Positions 33,678 through 46,400 of a DNA stretch of 64,000 nt are shown here, piece after piece; position 1 is the first letter of the stretch; the number at the start of each line of letters is the position of its first letter. The notes beneath the pieces are model-generated. The model worked only from the letters and a program-made list of their open reading frames with translations. It made no database searches and was not told the origin of the DNA. The position numbers and the translations under genes were made by a program. Origin of the DNA: Macrostomum hystrix (Eukaryota > Platyhelminthes > Macrostomidae); the NCBI GenBank assembly GCA_950097015.1, contig CATNEN010000008.1:3694501-3758500 (forward strand), read 5' to 3'.

Positions 33678-34885
33678 TCATATGTAGATCCCAACCCACA
33701 GGCATAGGAACAGGATGCCAAATCCCATGAACACTGACGCCACCAGAGAGATCAGAATCTCTTTAAAGATGTCGCGACTAAATTTGTTAGCTGTGACTTC
33801 GTAGACAAAGAACCAGGCGGTGAAGAAGATTCCAATGCCCAGTAGGACCAGAGTCAAGTGTGGGAATACAGCCGGGTTGATTGGCGACACATAGCGAACC
33901 ATGGAATCCAGGGCGATCTACGGACAGATATACAGGAGTGATATAAACTTTGTCCAAAGGCTTGTTCAGATAAGGACATTAATGTACAAATTAAATAGTC
34001 AACACAGTAATAATAATACTAATAATACTTACAAATTCCTACATTATTTCAATAATTATTCTTAAAGTGTTGATACATAGTAAATTTTTGAGTGGGAAGC
34101 TATATCTGTGTTATGTTTGGTTCTAATACATAAAACATAGGTGATCTAGCATTTTTGTAAATTAGCTTTTTCCATATTTTTCTGACTATTTTCTTACTCT
34201 TAATTACTATTACAATAAAAATAGAAAACAAAATTGGAACATGTAAAACGAATTAGGCCAATTTATTTTAAAGCCAGCAAATAGTTCTATGATTGTCCTA
34301 AAAATCAGTTAAATAATCAGTTCACTAACAAACACTTTTGTTTAGCAGTGAATCAACTACAAATATTTGTTTTATCATTTTCTCACTTACTGTCTTAAGA
34401 TGTGCAAGGTACATATTTATTATTAGACAGGGATTTAAGCAAAAAGGGATTTTCAAGTTTTTTATAGCAATAGTTCTAGAAATACTAGCTAGTCTACAAT
34501 TTGAGCTTACTTTTTTCTAATGGCAATATGCAGTCTAGTCCAGCCAAGACCTATATTCCCCAGTGCATTTTGCAATAACAATGATACAACTTTAAAATTA
34601 TTTGGCATGTATTTGGCACCCTGGGAAACAAATACAATTTCTGTACTTCTGGTATATGATCCTAACTATGGCTTACACTTCCACTTTCTTTGCCTACATA
34701 TGGTTCTGCAAAAATCACAAAAATGTCTTCTTAAAATACTTTTAGTACTTAAAATAACATACTAAAATACTAACTTCACAAATGCGAAAATAACGCACTT
34801 GTTTTTCAGCTCAAACCTTGCATATACATCATCATAATACTAGCTATTATATAATTTTATGTGTATAATTATGACTTACCTCCAT
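33678..34885 (-). CDS. TMEM258: TMEM258, oligosaccharyltransferase accessory subunit
   Basis: Exon 1 on the minus strand is ATG GAG only (34885-34880), followed by donor GTAAGT. Exon 2 is 33917-33678 and ends in TGA, giving 81 aa; the family is about 79 aa. The conserved blocks are unmistakable: [20 protein letters not shown], then [20 protein letters not shown], then [15 protein letters not shown]. Two transmembrane helices are visible. TMEM258 is an ER-membrane component of the oligosaccharyltransferase complex needed for efficient N-glycosylation. A methionine inside exon 2 (33902) could give a shorter start, but the ME-leader matches the family N-terminus. It lies on the same strand as, and upstream of, CP110. 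Confidence 0.95.
33918..34879. other. TMEM258 intron 1
   Basis: A 962-bp AT-rich intron. Short plus-strand open stretches (34338-34765) are chance ORFs without coding character. Confidence 0.7.
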
Positions 34886-36117
34886 TTGAGACTGAAGTGT
34901 TGACGATTCTTACAAAAAGCTGTGAGTTAAGAACAAAGCAAACTTTGCTTAATGGTTTAAAAAGTGCACTTAAAAAATTGAAATTTAGTATACTTGTTCC
35001 ACACTAACGAAATACCTGCCTATGAAAGAATTATACTAGTTGATGTGAACGGAACTTGACTTAATTGTTGCAGAAAAGTGGAGGCTTAAATTTACGCTAA
35101 AACCTGTCTAGAATACCTTAAGAATAAAACAAAAAAGCGAGATTTAAATTTTTCCCGAGCTTTTTACAGCATATTAGTAAAAACTGATAGAAAAACTAAA
35201 TTCAATAAAAATGTGCGTGGTTTATATCGTAGTTTTGACAACGAAATATTTCCTTGTACAACCCCGAACAAAATAAGATGTTGCACTCGTACTGTTGTTA
35301 ACATTACTGTTTGCTTCACAAAAAGAACAATGAAATGAAAACCAACACTCCTATAGGCCTAATCTTAGATCCTAGAACTTAGAACTCCAATAAAAATAGC
35401 ACTGATATACACATATGTTATGTTGAAGTCATTGAACAACTTGAGTAGATAATTTTCCTCTAGTTGACCTCATGTCACAATGTCCAAAAAACTGTATTAT
35501 ATTTTAGAGTGTAGCTTACTTTGGAACGCCGAGATTTAATTGCTATTATTAGCTATTAAAAGTATATAATTTCACAGGTTGGGATACATCTGCAGTGTTA
35601 ATGTTGAATTAAAAAAAACTTTCCAGTATGTACAAAAATAAATGGTTCTAAGTGCCAACAACGTCATTCTTGGGGTAGAGAAGCCATCTCTCTGCAAGGC
35701 CTATGCTACATACCCTCGGGACCATCTACCACCGACCTACTCCGGGGGTAATACAGGTAAGAGGAGTGCTAGCCTCACAAAACTAGAAATAAAATACACA
35801 AGATTGCGCTTTTATTGCTGATGGTATAGTCTTAGATTACATAATGTATGGATAAAAAGCAAAAAGTATATATCCTGCAATACGAAAACATAAACAAATT
35901 GAATACTCGTCCTCGTTTGCTTGAAGGCGAGTGTGGTCAAGTATCTATCAGGGCACGCTGGGCACAGCTTTATGCCCAGCGTTATCTGTTTTTGCATCTT
36001 TTCTGCACGCGCACCCAATTAGTCGCCTTAAAGAGTTAACAGCATAAAATATCTAAAAAATTACAGGTTCAAAACTGAAAGCGAACTTTCTCGGCCAAGC
36101 TCTATGAAAGAGCAAGC
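34886..36117. other. Bidirectional region between TMEM258 (-) and the discoidin/Ig gene (+)
   Basis: Divergent 5' flanks of two genes. A GC-richer patch at 35665-35775, ending in a donor-like CAGGTAAGAG, could be a repeat or a non-coding exon; I cannot assign it. A second patch at 35910-36010 is also unexplained. No array. Confidence 0.4.
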
Positions 36118-38800
36118 ATGATGCCGCTGCCGCTGCTGCCGCTGCTGCTGTTCTCCTCGTTTTTAGTAGCAACATCTGTCACAGATAATTCATGTGAGTT
36201 CGCTTTACAAAAAAATGATCGTAGTTCGTTCGATATAGACTTGTGGCAGAAAAACAGTTTTTCTATAACATTTTCTCTGCAGGTGAGTTTCCCATTCGCC
36301 GGGGTCGAGTGCTGAGTTCGTGGCAGTCATCGGACTTTGACGGCCAGCTCTGCTTCCATAATAAGTCGAGTTACTCAGAGAACGCAGACTTAAACAGCGT
36401 AAGGTTCAGCTTTAGATTTTTTCACAGCTCTAACAGCAGCCAAGCAGATGGTGGATTTCACTGGTTCGGAGTGCAGCTGAATGAGTCTGTGCTCATCAAA
36501 TCGGTCACTGTGAAGGGCAGAGAAGGTAGGCAGGAAAGTGTAGAATATGCAAGTAGGTCTACGTACACCGCTTCAACGCACTGCCGTCACATTTCAGATG
36601 GAGCCAGATATATCTACCCCAGAGCGGAAGGTATTGAGATCTGGGTATCAGACAGCAGCCGTGAAATATTCTCAGGCGATCACTGCAGATCGAGCAACAT
36701 TAACAGACAGTTTGAGGAGTCTCGGTTGCTATGGAGACGGTGCGGCACTACACAGAGAAAACATCAGGAAATTTTGGCTGGTGAAAACTTCACTGTGGAA
36801 TGCACCGCTAGTGTAAGAGCTTTAATAAAGGACTCGCCTATTCACATACCGCATATAGCAGCTGAAATTATGGAATTCGTTGAATAACCCGCAGGTCCGC
36901 CAACTGCTACTCCGCAAGGACGTCACGCGAGCTGATCCCAACACCTATCTTGACTTCATGAGCTTCGCTGATCTCAGGCTTCAGAGATTGCAACTAAGTA
37001 GACAAACAGTTTTGTTACAGATTAAATCATTCATTTTCTATAGTAGTACTTAGTAAAGTTGGCCAGCTTTTGTTGACTAGAAGGACATATATAATATATA
37101 TAAGAGGGTCGTAGCCAAGGGGTTAGAGTGTCGGACTAACGACTTGAACGTCGGGGGTTCGATTCGCGACTACACTGGAATATTTTGTCTACTAGTCACT
37201 TAACTCTGCAAATGGTTACCCGCATTAGCTGGTGCAATCGAGGGTGTGTGTGGCGTCCCCCAGTCCATGGACTGAACAGCTGTACGCAACCTTCAGATGC
37301 ACCGTGCAATAGCTGCGGCTGTGCTTTGGGCTGCAGGAGGAATAAAAAATTAAAATAAAATATGACACACTTCCTCGCCTCGCTCAAATTTCAGTGATTT
37401 CTTCAGATCAGGTGGTGGCCGTCAACTCGAGTTTCATTGTGTTCTGCGAGCAGCTCTGCAACAGCTCACAGCTGTTATCAAACTCAAGCGGACTCCAGCT
37501 CTGCCTTCCAAATGGAACCTGCCTGACAGAGCACAAGATTGCAGTGTCTCGAGCGCTGCCTCAGCACTCTGGAAAATACACTTGCAGGCTGGGGTCTGTC
37601 AAGAACCACACCTCAGTCACCGTGCTGTGTGAGTGGGCCATCAGATTCTTTCTTATGAGTTCCGTAAATTCGAAGAAAATGTGATTATCCAGCATGGCAA
37701 TCTCACCCGCAGACCCACCAAGTGGTGTTTCAATATCATTCACTAATAGCTGTAGGCGTAAATCTAATCAGCAAGTATGGTTTCGATCTTCTGCATCTTC
37801 GCCGGTGCCTGAGCACAGGTGCAGCGCTTATTCTGATGGAGTTCGAAAGAAACAGCTGCGACTCATATCCCAGGTGATCAATTTTTATCGTTGATTGAGG
37901 AGGAGCGACCAATGGCTCACTGAGTGACTTAACAAATAACTCATTGAGTGACTGACCAATGACTTACTGAGTGACTGACCAATGGCTCACTGAGTCAATG
38001 ACCAATGACTCACCGAGTGACTGACCAATGACTCACCGAGTGACTGACCAATGACTCACCGAGTGACTGACCAATGACTCACCGAGTGACTGACCAATGA
38101 CTCACCGAGTGACTGACCAATGACTCACCGAGTGACTGACCAATGACTCACTGAGTGACCTGATGTTTCAGCAATCAGACAAGGAAGGCGCCGTCAGCTT
38201 GTGGTCACTCGCAGAGTTCGATGTCCCTCGTGAGGAACTGAGCAGTGTTCTCAGCATCGCTTGCACAGCTACTCAGACTCTGCCGATAGGAGTTCCGTTT
38301 GAGCCCGTCCGCAGTGCCAGAGCTCAGCTCAGCTGTTCTCCGACATCCTGGCTGGCTGAAGTGACCGACGGGCTGAAGTACTTCGCCTCTGGATTCGGGT
38401 CAGGATTCGTCACTGCGGTCGTCATGGCCTGCGTGTTCTGCAGAGTGAGCCCTCAATGCAGTGCTCCAGTTTGCTGTCTGTGCTGAAGTCAGAAGATTCT
38501 CAAACTCTTAAAGCTATTTCAGGTGGCAGCAGCCAGGGGCTCTCAGACTGCTCAGTTCTGCTGGGGACAACCTCGCGAAGACTCAAGACGTCGTGCGGCT
38601 GAGAAGATCGGCATGGTGAGCAGACTGTCATGAGATGAGAGTTATGATTCCTATAGATTAGTTGCTACAGCGAGGTGTCACACCTGGCCCCTGTTTGACT
38701 TCAGGCGGGTCGAGACCGAAGAACGACATTGGTCGATGGACTCACGGCTCGAACTGTCGCTGTTTCGAATGCCCACACTGAAGAATTTTTGTATGAGTAG
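36118..38800 (+). CDS. Type I membrane protein: signal peptide, discoidin (F5/8C)-like domain, Ig-like domains, TM, short tail
   Basis: Nine exons: 36118-36193, 36283-36525, 36598-36812, 36895-36997, 37395-37628, 37713-37873, 38172-38444, 38523-38615 and 38705-38800. Phases agree throughout (1494 nt, 497 aa). The signal peptide begins MMPLPLLPLLLFSSFLVATS. Exons 2-3 resemble a galactose-binding/discoidin fold: FHWFGVQLNESVLIKSVTVK, then YPRAEGIEIWVSDSS. Ig features follow: GENFTVEC, a complete Ig with FIVFCEQ and HSGKYTCRLG, and VLYPPSGVSISF. The TM helix is GFGSGFVTAVVMACVFC. The cytoplasmic tail is about 60 residues, basic, without a clear ITIM. Several NxS/T sequons. Likely a cell-surface adhesion or recognition receptor that may bind a glycan; the ligand is unknown. 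Exon 4 has the weakest donor (A|GTAGAC) but is required for frame. Confidence 0.72.
37106..37360 (+). repeat. tRNA-derived SINE, family B, copy 1 (intron 4 of the discoidin/Ig gene)
   Basis: tRNA-like head: GTAGCCAAGGGGTTAGAGTG (A box), then a B box GGGGGTTCGATTCGCGACTA. The tail has CCCCAGTCCATGGACTGAAC and CCTTCAGATGCACCG, shared with 38965-39170, and ends in an A-rich stretch with AATAAAA. Lies between exons 36997 and 37395. Confidence 0.8.
37905..38158. repeat. Minisatellite, 23-bp unit with AP-1-like TGACTCA, in an intron
   Basis: About 11 copies of GAGTGACTGACCAATGACTC plus ACC. It starts about 30 bp after the donor at 37874 and ends about 13 bp before the acceptor at 38171, so the 298-bp intron is almost entirely array. 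Most units contain TGACTCA and CCAAT. Confidence 0.93.
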
Positions 38801-40472
38801 AAGCTGCAAACTGCAACTGGAGTTTATGAGGCCGGATCTGAAAAAAATGTATGCTTAGGATGCCCTCGAATTTCCATCTCCTAGGATCTGTAACTTCAAT
38901 ACTGGATATATTATAGCCATGATCTTATTAGCAGCTTTCTTAAAATAAGCATTAGAAAATGGGGTTTATATTGGCCTATTGCATGGTTAGAGCATCGAAC
39001 TTACAAATTAAAAGTTTGGGGACGGTAGCTTGGTTAATAGCATCCCCCACCCCAGTCCATGGACTGAAAAGCAGTGCGCAGCCTTCAGATGCGCCGCAGT
39101 GCAGTAGTTGTCTTCGTATCTGGCCTAATCGAAGCAGGTGTACGCTCGTAATAAACAAGGCATGATTGAGGCTCCACCATGCGGGCCCACTTAATAACAT
39201 GTATAGGCTGACTCTTGCTTCTAATGCTCCATATGAATTATTTTTCGTTATTGTTTCTCTATCCAAGCACGCAGGAACTTAAAAGTCCTGTGAGTACTAC
39301 TTATTGTTTATTCAGGCTACCAAAAAAATCCACTACGCTGTACGCTCCGTCACGCTTTAAACAATTTAGTTGATCCCAAATGCGAGTTGATTGTGAATAT
39401 AATTGCGTTAAAGTTATAGAGAAAATACGCTCGCACGTCGCTGCCATATATGATGTCCAGCCAATTAATAAGTAATGTTTTTACTTTCAAACTTCAATAT
39501 GCATGCATTCATGCAATGGCACGTATTATTTTTCCGAATCTACTTTTAGTTTTCATTTCCTAATGAGTTTTGTTAATAAGTGATGCTGCAGTGCATGGAT
39601 TTACTTTTGACAGTAAACACAGGAGAAGGATAAAAAGGAAGCTGAGATTTTTCAAGCTACATCTGAACCAAAGACTGCCCCAGAATAAAAATATAGACAT
39701 GACACCTAATATAATATAATGACCCAGTTAGGCCAGATGTGCAGCGTGGCGTCCAAAAGGCTGCGTAAAGTTGTTTAGTTCATGGAGCGGGACGCCGACT
39801 TGTTCTATCCTTCATCTTCTTCTCCTTCTACATCACACTTTTGGCATTCGTTCTCCGGTAAACTGCTACCAATTTGAGTTAGGTTTAAGCAGCAAAAGAC
39901 AGCAGCATTGGTGAAGGCATCAACTTGAGTTGGCAGCCTCATAAGAATAGAATATTCTTTTTAAAAGAGTAGCCTCAATAAGAATGTAGTTTTTTCATAA
40001 AGATCAATTGGCTGCCATTTTAAAGCAATCTTTTATCCGAGGGTAACTTGAAAAGTTGATAAAGCGTCTAATTGTCTTTGCTATAATCATTGGTAATTTT
40101 AGCGCGAATTTAATTTATTTGCACAAACATTCCAGATTGACTCTGGCACACTAACTTAAAACCATATTCTGTTGTTGTGCGGCAGTGTATCATTTAACCT
40201 AATTGATTTATGTTGCTTAAATTGCATGCAAGCAATCGCTCCACTTTTTTCAATTGTAGTGCTGATAATCACACACTGTTAGTTTAAGTTTAAAAGTTAT
40301 ATATTTTTAATTGTCTATACAACTTTTATTATCTGATTTGCTTTGAGACTAGCTAAGTTAAGTATTGTGGTTGACAATTTTTACCTTGAGTCCAAGCTAC
40401 TAAAAGGCACTTAAACGCGCTTTCTACACTTTTTTGTCCGCAAGTGTATATAAGAACAAGATCTCGTTTATA
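38801..40472. other. Intergenic between the discoidin/Ig gene and RABL2
   Basis: Holds a family B SINE at about 38965-39170, otherwise AT-rich anonymous DNA. TATATAAG at 40447-40454 lies only about 20 bp before the RABL2 ATG, too close for an ordinary TATA box with a 5' UTR. Confidence 0.4.
38965..39170 (+). repeat. tRNA-derived SINE, family B, copy 2
   Basis: The head GGCCTATTGCATGGTTAGAG is A-box-like, and the B box is degenerate. The body CCCCAGTCCATGGACTGAAA and CAGCCTTCAGATGCGCCG matches the copy at 37106. Confidence 0.7.
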
Positions 40473-43400
40473 ATGTCAGAAATCCCAGATTATGATTCTT
40501 CTCATGAAGGATATGATTCACGAGTTAAAATCATATGTTTAGGTGACAGTGCTGTTGGAAAGTCAAAGTAAGTAAACTGAATTAAGAATCACTCTGTACT
40601 AAAAACCAATGTAAACCAACAATCTTGATAATATTTTATGTTTTTTATAAGCCTTGCTTTTGTTGGTCTTGGAATTTGAATAGGCTTATAAGCCAGGCTT
40701 ATAATGGAATATTAGCCTAGCTTTTTAGCTATGCCCTATCTATAGCCTATGCCCTTTCATCACCAGATCAAGTGATTGAAAAATGCATACCAAAACCAAC
40801 ACTATTTTCGTTTTGTTTGAAGCCAAATGTTTGCCTTATCTAGCATTGGATTGGAATATAAATATAAGATTAGTATTGAGCAGCTACAATTAGTAAGTAA
40901 GTAAGTAGATTAAATAGTCTACCTATTAGTTATAGTTTTATAAATTTTATGATTGTATTCTCCCCATTGGAATTTTTGCACAAGTACCAGGGGAGTGTAA
41001 AACTTTGGCTAAAAGAGCACCAAGCCAAGATAACAATATAGCTTTGTCCTATGCAACCCTAAAGGAAAAAATATGAAATTGTAGTGCTGCACTACACCAT
41101 GCCAAGCCATGCTGTCCCAATTGCACACAGTGCCAACCCTAATTTTCAAATATGCTTTTTCCTATAAGGCTTATTCTTATAAATTTCGTGATGGTTAATT
41201 AATTGGCCTGTCTTTCATTGTCCAATGTAGGGCCTATAGGCTCAAATTTCTATAAATTGTAAAAAAATTAAGAGCAGTTGGCCAAGAGCATTAACTATAA
41301 TAAATTTTTTGTTTGGCTAGCTTGTAAAGAAAATTGTTTGGGTCGGGTCTTATTTGAATTTGTTTTAGATGTTGGGCTCGTATGTGTAGCAGGATGTAGA
41401 AACTGGGTGTGGTCGCCAATTATTTTCTCTGAAAATAATAAAGTCGATAACAAGTAGCTACGGCAATCAGATTTGAAGTCAAGGTGAGCAATAATAAGTT
41501 AGTTAAGTAGTGCAATATGCTATAAACATGAGCAAGCGTTCGAACCATTGACTGCAACTGCATCTGTGACAATTTATAGCTAGTTGGGTATTTAACTATT
41601 AGTATTAACGTCAATGAATGATGCTTGTAGCTATGTGGTGACTCACGACACAGTAACCCAGCCCACAGTTGACCATCCAACCGTCCCAGTGTGACGCTCT
41701 TTCCATTTTGAATATATTTCTTATAAACTGAATAATAACAAAATAAGTAGACAACGTATGAACACACTACTACAATTACAGAATGAGGGACAGGTGTGGA
41801 AAATAATATAAATACAATATAAAACTAAGAAATTCTAAAGAAAGTACAATATTTAAAATCCGAGCCACAATTTCATTACAAATGCCCTCCCTGCGAAAAA
41901 AAACCAATGTCCTCTTTGGACTACTACAATACACTAAGAGCATACATTAACCGCATAATAGGCAAATGTTACGGATATAATGGGAAGCAGAACAACAAAC
42001 TACGGAACAGCAACAATGTTCAACAGCACATTTCTAGCCCAGAGACAAACACAAAATGCGCTTGGGAGAATGCAACTGCAACAGTACCAGCACAGAAAGC
42101 GAATCAACTGCACTCAAGTTGTGCACCATGACCAAGAAATGGCGGGGAAACCTTGAGGCAACGAGGCTTCAAACTGCGGAGCAATCCAACAGGGAAACAT
42201 GACAGGGAGAACAGACTTGCAACTCCTGCACATGCATCTGCAGTAGCAGCTCACCTCCGCAACACTACCAAAGGAAAGACTATGGTGCATTACATTCAGA
42301 AGTATGTGAATGAATACTCTAAACTTGACTACAATACATTCAAGGCTGTAAGTCTGCAAATTACAAATAACGAAATAGTAGATGAAATCAATTGTCAACC
42401 AAACAAAATCAAGATTGACGAACAACATTTATGATCATATTGAACAATATAAATGACACGGCACATAACAGAGGAACACTCTACAAACTTAGCACAAAAT
42501 CAACCAATACTAGGTTTTATCGAACAAAAGGAAAACACGCGGCAGATATTGGAAAAGAGAAACAATGCATTGATTGGGGTTAAAATATCTCAAACGAATA
42601 TTTTTGATAAGTCTACAACACGAACATGACCAACGCAAATCAAAATGGTATTTGGTTGAGGTGATAAAACAAAAAGCAAATATACACAGCAACGCTCAGT
42701 CAATAATTGTCAGTAGTCAAACACTAATCATGCAGTATTTGAAACGAGTTAATACAAACTCAAGCAACGAAGTTCGAATCTGGAACGAAACTATGTTAAT
42801 TATTAGCAATGGGACATAAATACATATAAATCTGACCTAATTGACTAGATCTATCCCTAGCCAAAAACGCACTAACTGACAATATTTCTAAACGCTATTA
42901 TTTGTTATGATTTATGATTGTTTTAAGTGGCTCTTCTTTTGACGACTTTAGGACACTCATTCATCCGTTTGAATGTCATCCTGCCAAAGACCTGGCAGCT
43001 GAGTTGCAGGTTGCACGACCAACTTCATCGCGCCCACGTGCACAATTTTCTTCTGGCCTCGATCTTCACCATGACGCAAAAACTTTACTACTTCATAATT
43101 CACTGGTGAGGTCCTTCGCACCACCCGGTAAGGTCCTGACCAGGGTGCGTGGTGTTTATGCGACCATCTGGAGTCCCGCTGTCTGAGCGCCAGTGGAGGC
43201 GTGAATATCCATACCAATGCATTCTCAGCAAACTTAGTTTTCTCTACTTTACGATCATAAAATTTCTTTTGAATTCGCTGAACGGCCTTGGTAGTCTTCC
43301 TGATCGATTCGTACGCCTCAATCAACCGTTCTTTCGTGTCCTGAGTGAACGAAGCAGGCGTCAAGGCAGGCTCCGGCTCTCTGTAAACTAAATCGATCGG

Positions 43401-46400
43401 CAACACCATTTCGTGACCAGTCAGAACGAAGTGCGGCGTAAAACCAGTCGATGCGCTAACAGAGCTTCGGTAGGCCATCAGGCAGTGCGGGATGACGTCT
43501 TCCCTGTCTTCGGGTTCGACCTTCTGAAGGTAGCATCTCAGCACGCCATGGAGAGTGCGATGAAAGCGCTCAACCAGGCCGTCACATTGCGGGTGGAATG
43601 CTGTCGTTCGAGTTTTCTGAATTTCGAAGATCTTACACAGGTTTCTAATGATCTTGCCGTCAATGCTCTGCCCTCGGTCCGAATGTAAAACGTGCGGCGC
43701 ACCATACCGATTGATCCAGTGCGTAAACAGTGCGTTCGCAATCGTTGCAGCCTTCTCATCGGGTAATGGTACGAGTTCGACCCATTTACTAAAATAATCT
43801 ATGATTGTCAATAATCGGTCGTTGCCGTGACGGGACGTGGCAATTTTAACGACATCGATGGCCACTCTCTGCATCGGAAATCCTGATGGCATCGGCCGGA
43901 GTGGAGCTTTGGCAGCTGACGTTGGCTTCGCCCGCTGGCACTGAATACACTCCCTTACACACAGGTTCACATCATCCGTCATCTTCGGCCAGTAGAACCG
44001 CTGCTTTATTGCTTCTGCCGTCTTAGCCACACCAAAATGACCTTGGGCATGAATTTCCTCGATCACCTCACGTCGTCTTTTAAACGGCAAAACTAGAACT
44101 GGTTTTGTTTTAACTAATCGATGCAAAATACCATTCACGAAGCACAAATCATCAACCTTACTCATCAAAACAAGACTTTCTGGTGACATTTTGGCCTTCT
44201 TGTCTTCCATTAGAACAGTCTCACCTCTCGCTAGCTTTCGAAATACTGGACTAATACCACCATCCTTTAACTGTAATTCTCTCGTCGATTCTCCATCTTC
44301 CTCCGTCTCAGCTTCACTACCCTCACCTTCGGTATCGGACTCTTCACCATCAGATGCGCGTGCCTCAAGCTGCTGTTTCCTTCTAGTCGCACCTACTGCA
44401 TTACACTCTACCTGCTCTGTACCTACGCTATCCGTCTGACATTCTGCATCTGCCCTGCCAGGCGTCTCTGGACGACACGCTTCACAAAATCTTGGACAAC
44501 GCGAAAGTGCATCCGCATTGGCATGCGTTCTGCCTGGACGATGGACCACTTCAAGATCAAACTCTTGCAACACTTCCAGCCACCTTGCTAGCTGACCGGT
44601 TGGCTCTTTAAAGCCTAGCAGGTGGTCAACTCTAACTTTGTGTGCCAGAGTGGTTTTATGCCCTAGGATCTTGATAGACTTAGAAGCAAATACGCATTTA
44701 TTTGGCTTTAATCTAAGATTAGCTTCTTTTAGACGGCGGAGGACTTTAGCAAGGTGGTTAGTGTGCTCTTCTAATGACCTTCCCATGACTACAATGTCAT
44801 CTATATAGACTAGACATGCTTCCCACTTCAGCCCTCGCAGCACCATATCCATCAGTCGCTGAAAGGTTGCTGGGGCATTTTTCAGACCAAATGGCATAAC
44901 CCGAAACTGATACAGGCCATGATGGCACAGAAATGCAGTCTTTTCACTGTCTTCTTGATCAAGTTCTACCTGCCAATAACCTGACTGCATGTCCATAACA
45001 GAAAAATGAACATTACTAGCTAGAGCATCTAAGGTATCATAATTCTTGGCAATGGATAGACGTCTGCCTTGGTAACAGCATTAAGCTTCCTGTAGTCTAC
45101 ACAGAATCTAAGAGTTCCATCTTTCTTCCGCACTAAGACTACCGCTGCCGCCCATGGAGATGCTGTTGGAACGATCACATTGTCTTGCAACATGCTATCT
45201 ATAATTTTCTTCTGCTCATTAATCGTCGGCAAATTTGTGCGTCTTAATGTCTATTTGACCGGCAATGCACCTCCGGTATCTATCTTGTGCTTTAGCAAAT
45301 CTGTTCTACATAAGTTACCATCTGAAGCAAAGACACACTCGAACTCTTTTAAAACTCTTCCTACTTCCTCAGTCTCATCTGCTGACAAATCTTTCGAGAT
45401 GTTTAACTTGACCTCACTTCCTCTTTGGGTACTTTCACTCTCTAATGAACTCTGTTTTCACCAGCGCTGCTCGCTGCACTCTGCCTAGAATCTAAACTTT
45501 CTCCTACAATGCATACCTGACCTTTCTGATCGAATGGAGTAAACTTCCCAACACTACTTCCTGCTCGTAATATAAGTTCTCTATCTACATTTACATTAAC
45601 CACTCTGATCTGCATTCCTTCCTCTCTAAGTAAATCAATACCTCTAGCTACTAATAGACCTGGAACACGATGATTTGGCTCTATTAAACCTGGTGCCAAG
45701 GATGCACCTGATTCTTTAGGCTTCAGTGATAATTGAACAGTTTGACCTGAAGGAATCGATATAGTCTCTGCGACAGCAAGAAGTTGAAACTTAGGAATTT
45801 CTAAAGTTTTTCTGATTAGAATTGATTTGTTTAAGTTATTAAAGGTAATTATCCCTAGTGCTGGATGCACAGACACGTTAAATTGCTGCATAAAGTCTAA
45901 GCCTATAATTACATTCTGTTGGACATTGCTGCAGACAAGTACCTCCTGCACAAAACTAAGCTGACCAAACGAGAAAGTTACTAGCTTCTTTCCTAAGACC
46001 TTTAGATTGTTTCCATTGGCTACTGTAAGCTGAACATCTGTTTTAGTAAGATTTGATCTAGGCTGATTAATAATGCTGCTTGAAACTATGGTAACACTAG
46101 AACCTGTATCTACAAGACAAGAAACTCTCTTAGATGAGACACTAGCTGACACATACATTCCTTTATCAAAATCTAAACTAAGGTTAATTCTCTCTACCCT
46201 ACTAGTAGACTGTTCTAAATTACATTCTTCGACTTCCTCAATTACATTCTTCAGAGCTGTGGGGCCATACGAGGTCCTGGTGGGAATCTGCCCCCTGATC
46301 CAGCCATGTAGCCATTTGGGCAGTTCCGCTGCAGGTGTCCTGGCTGTCTGCACTTGAAGCAAACTCTGCCCCATTGGCATGTTGGAAAGTTTGACTGTTG

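Noticed and set aside
40447..40454. TATATAAG as a TATA box for RABL2
   Set aside because: It lies only about 20 bp before the ATG, leaving no room for a normal transcription start and 5' UTR.
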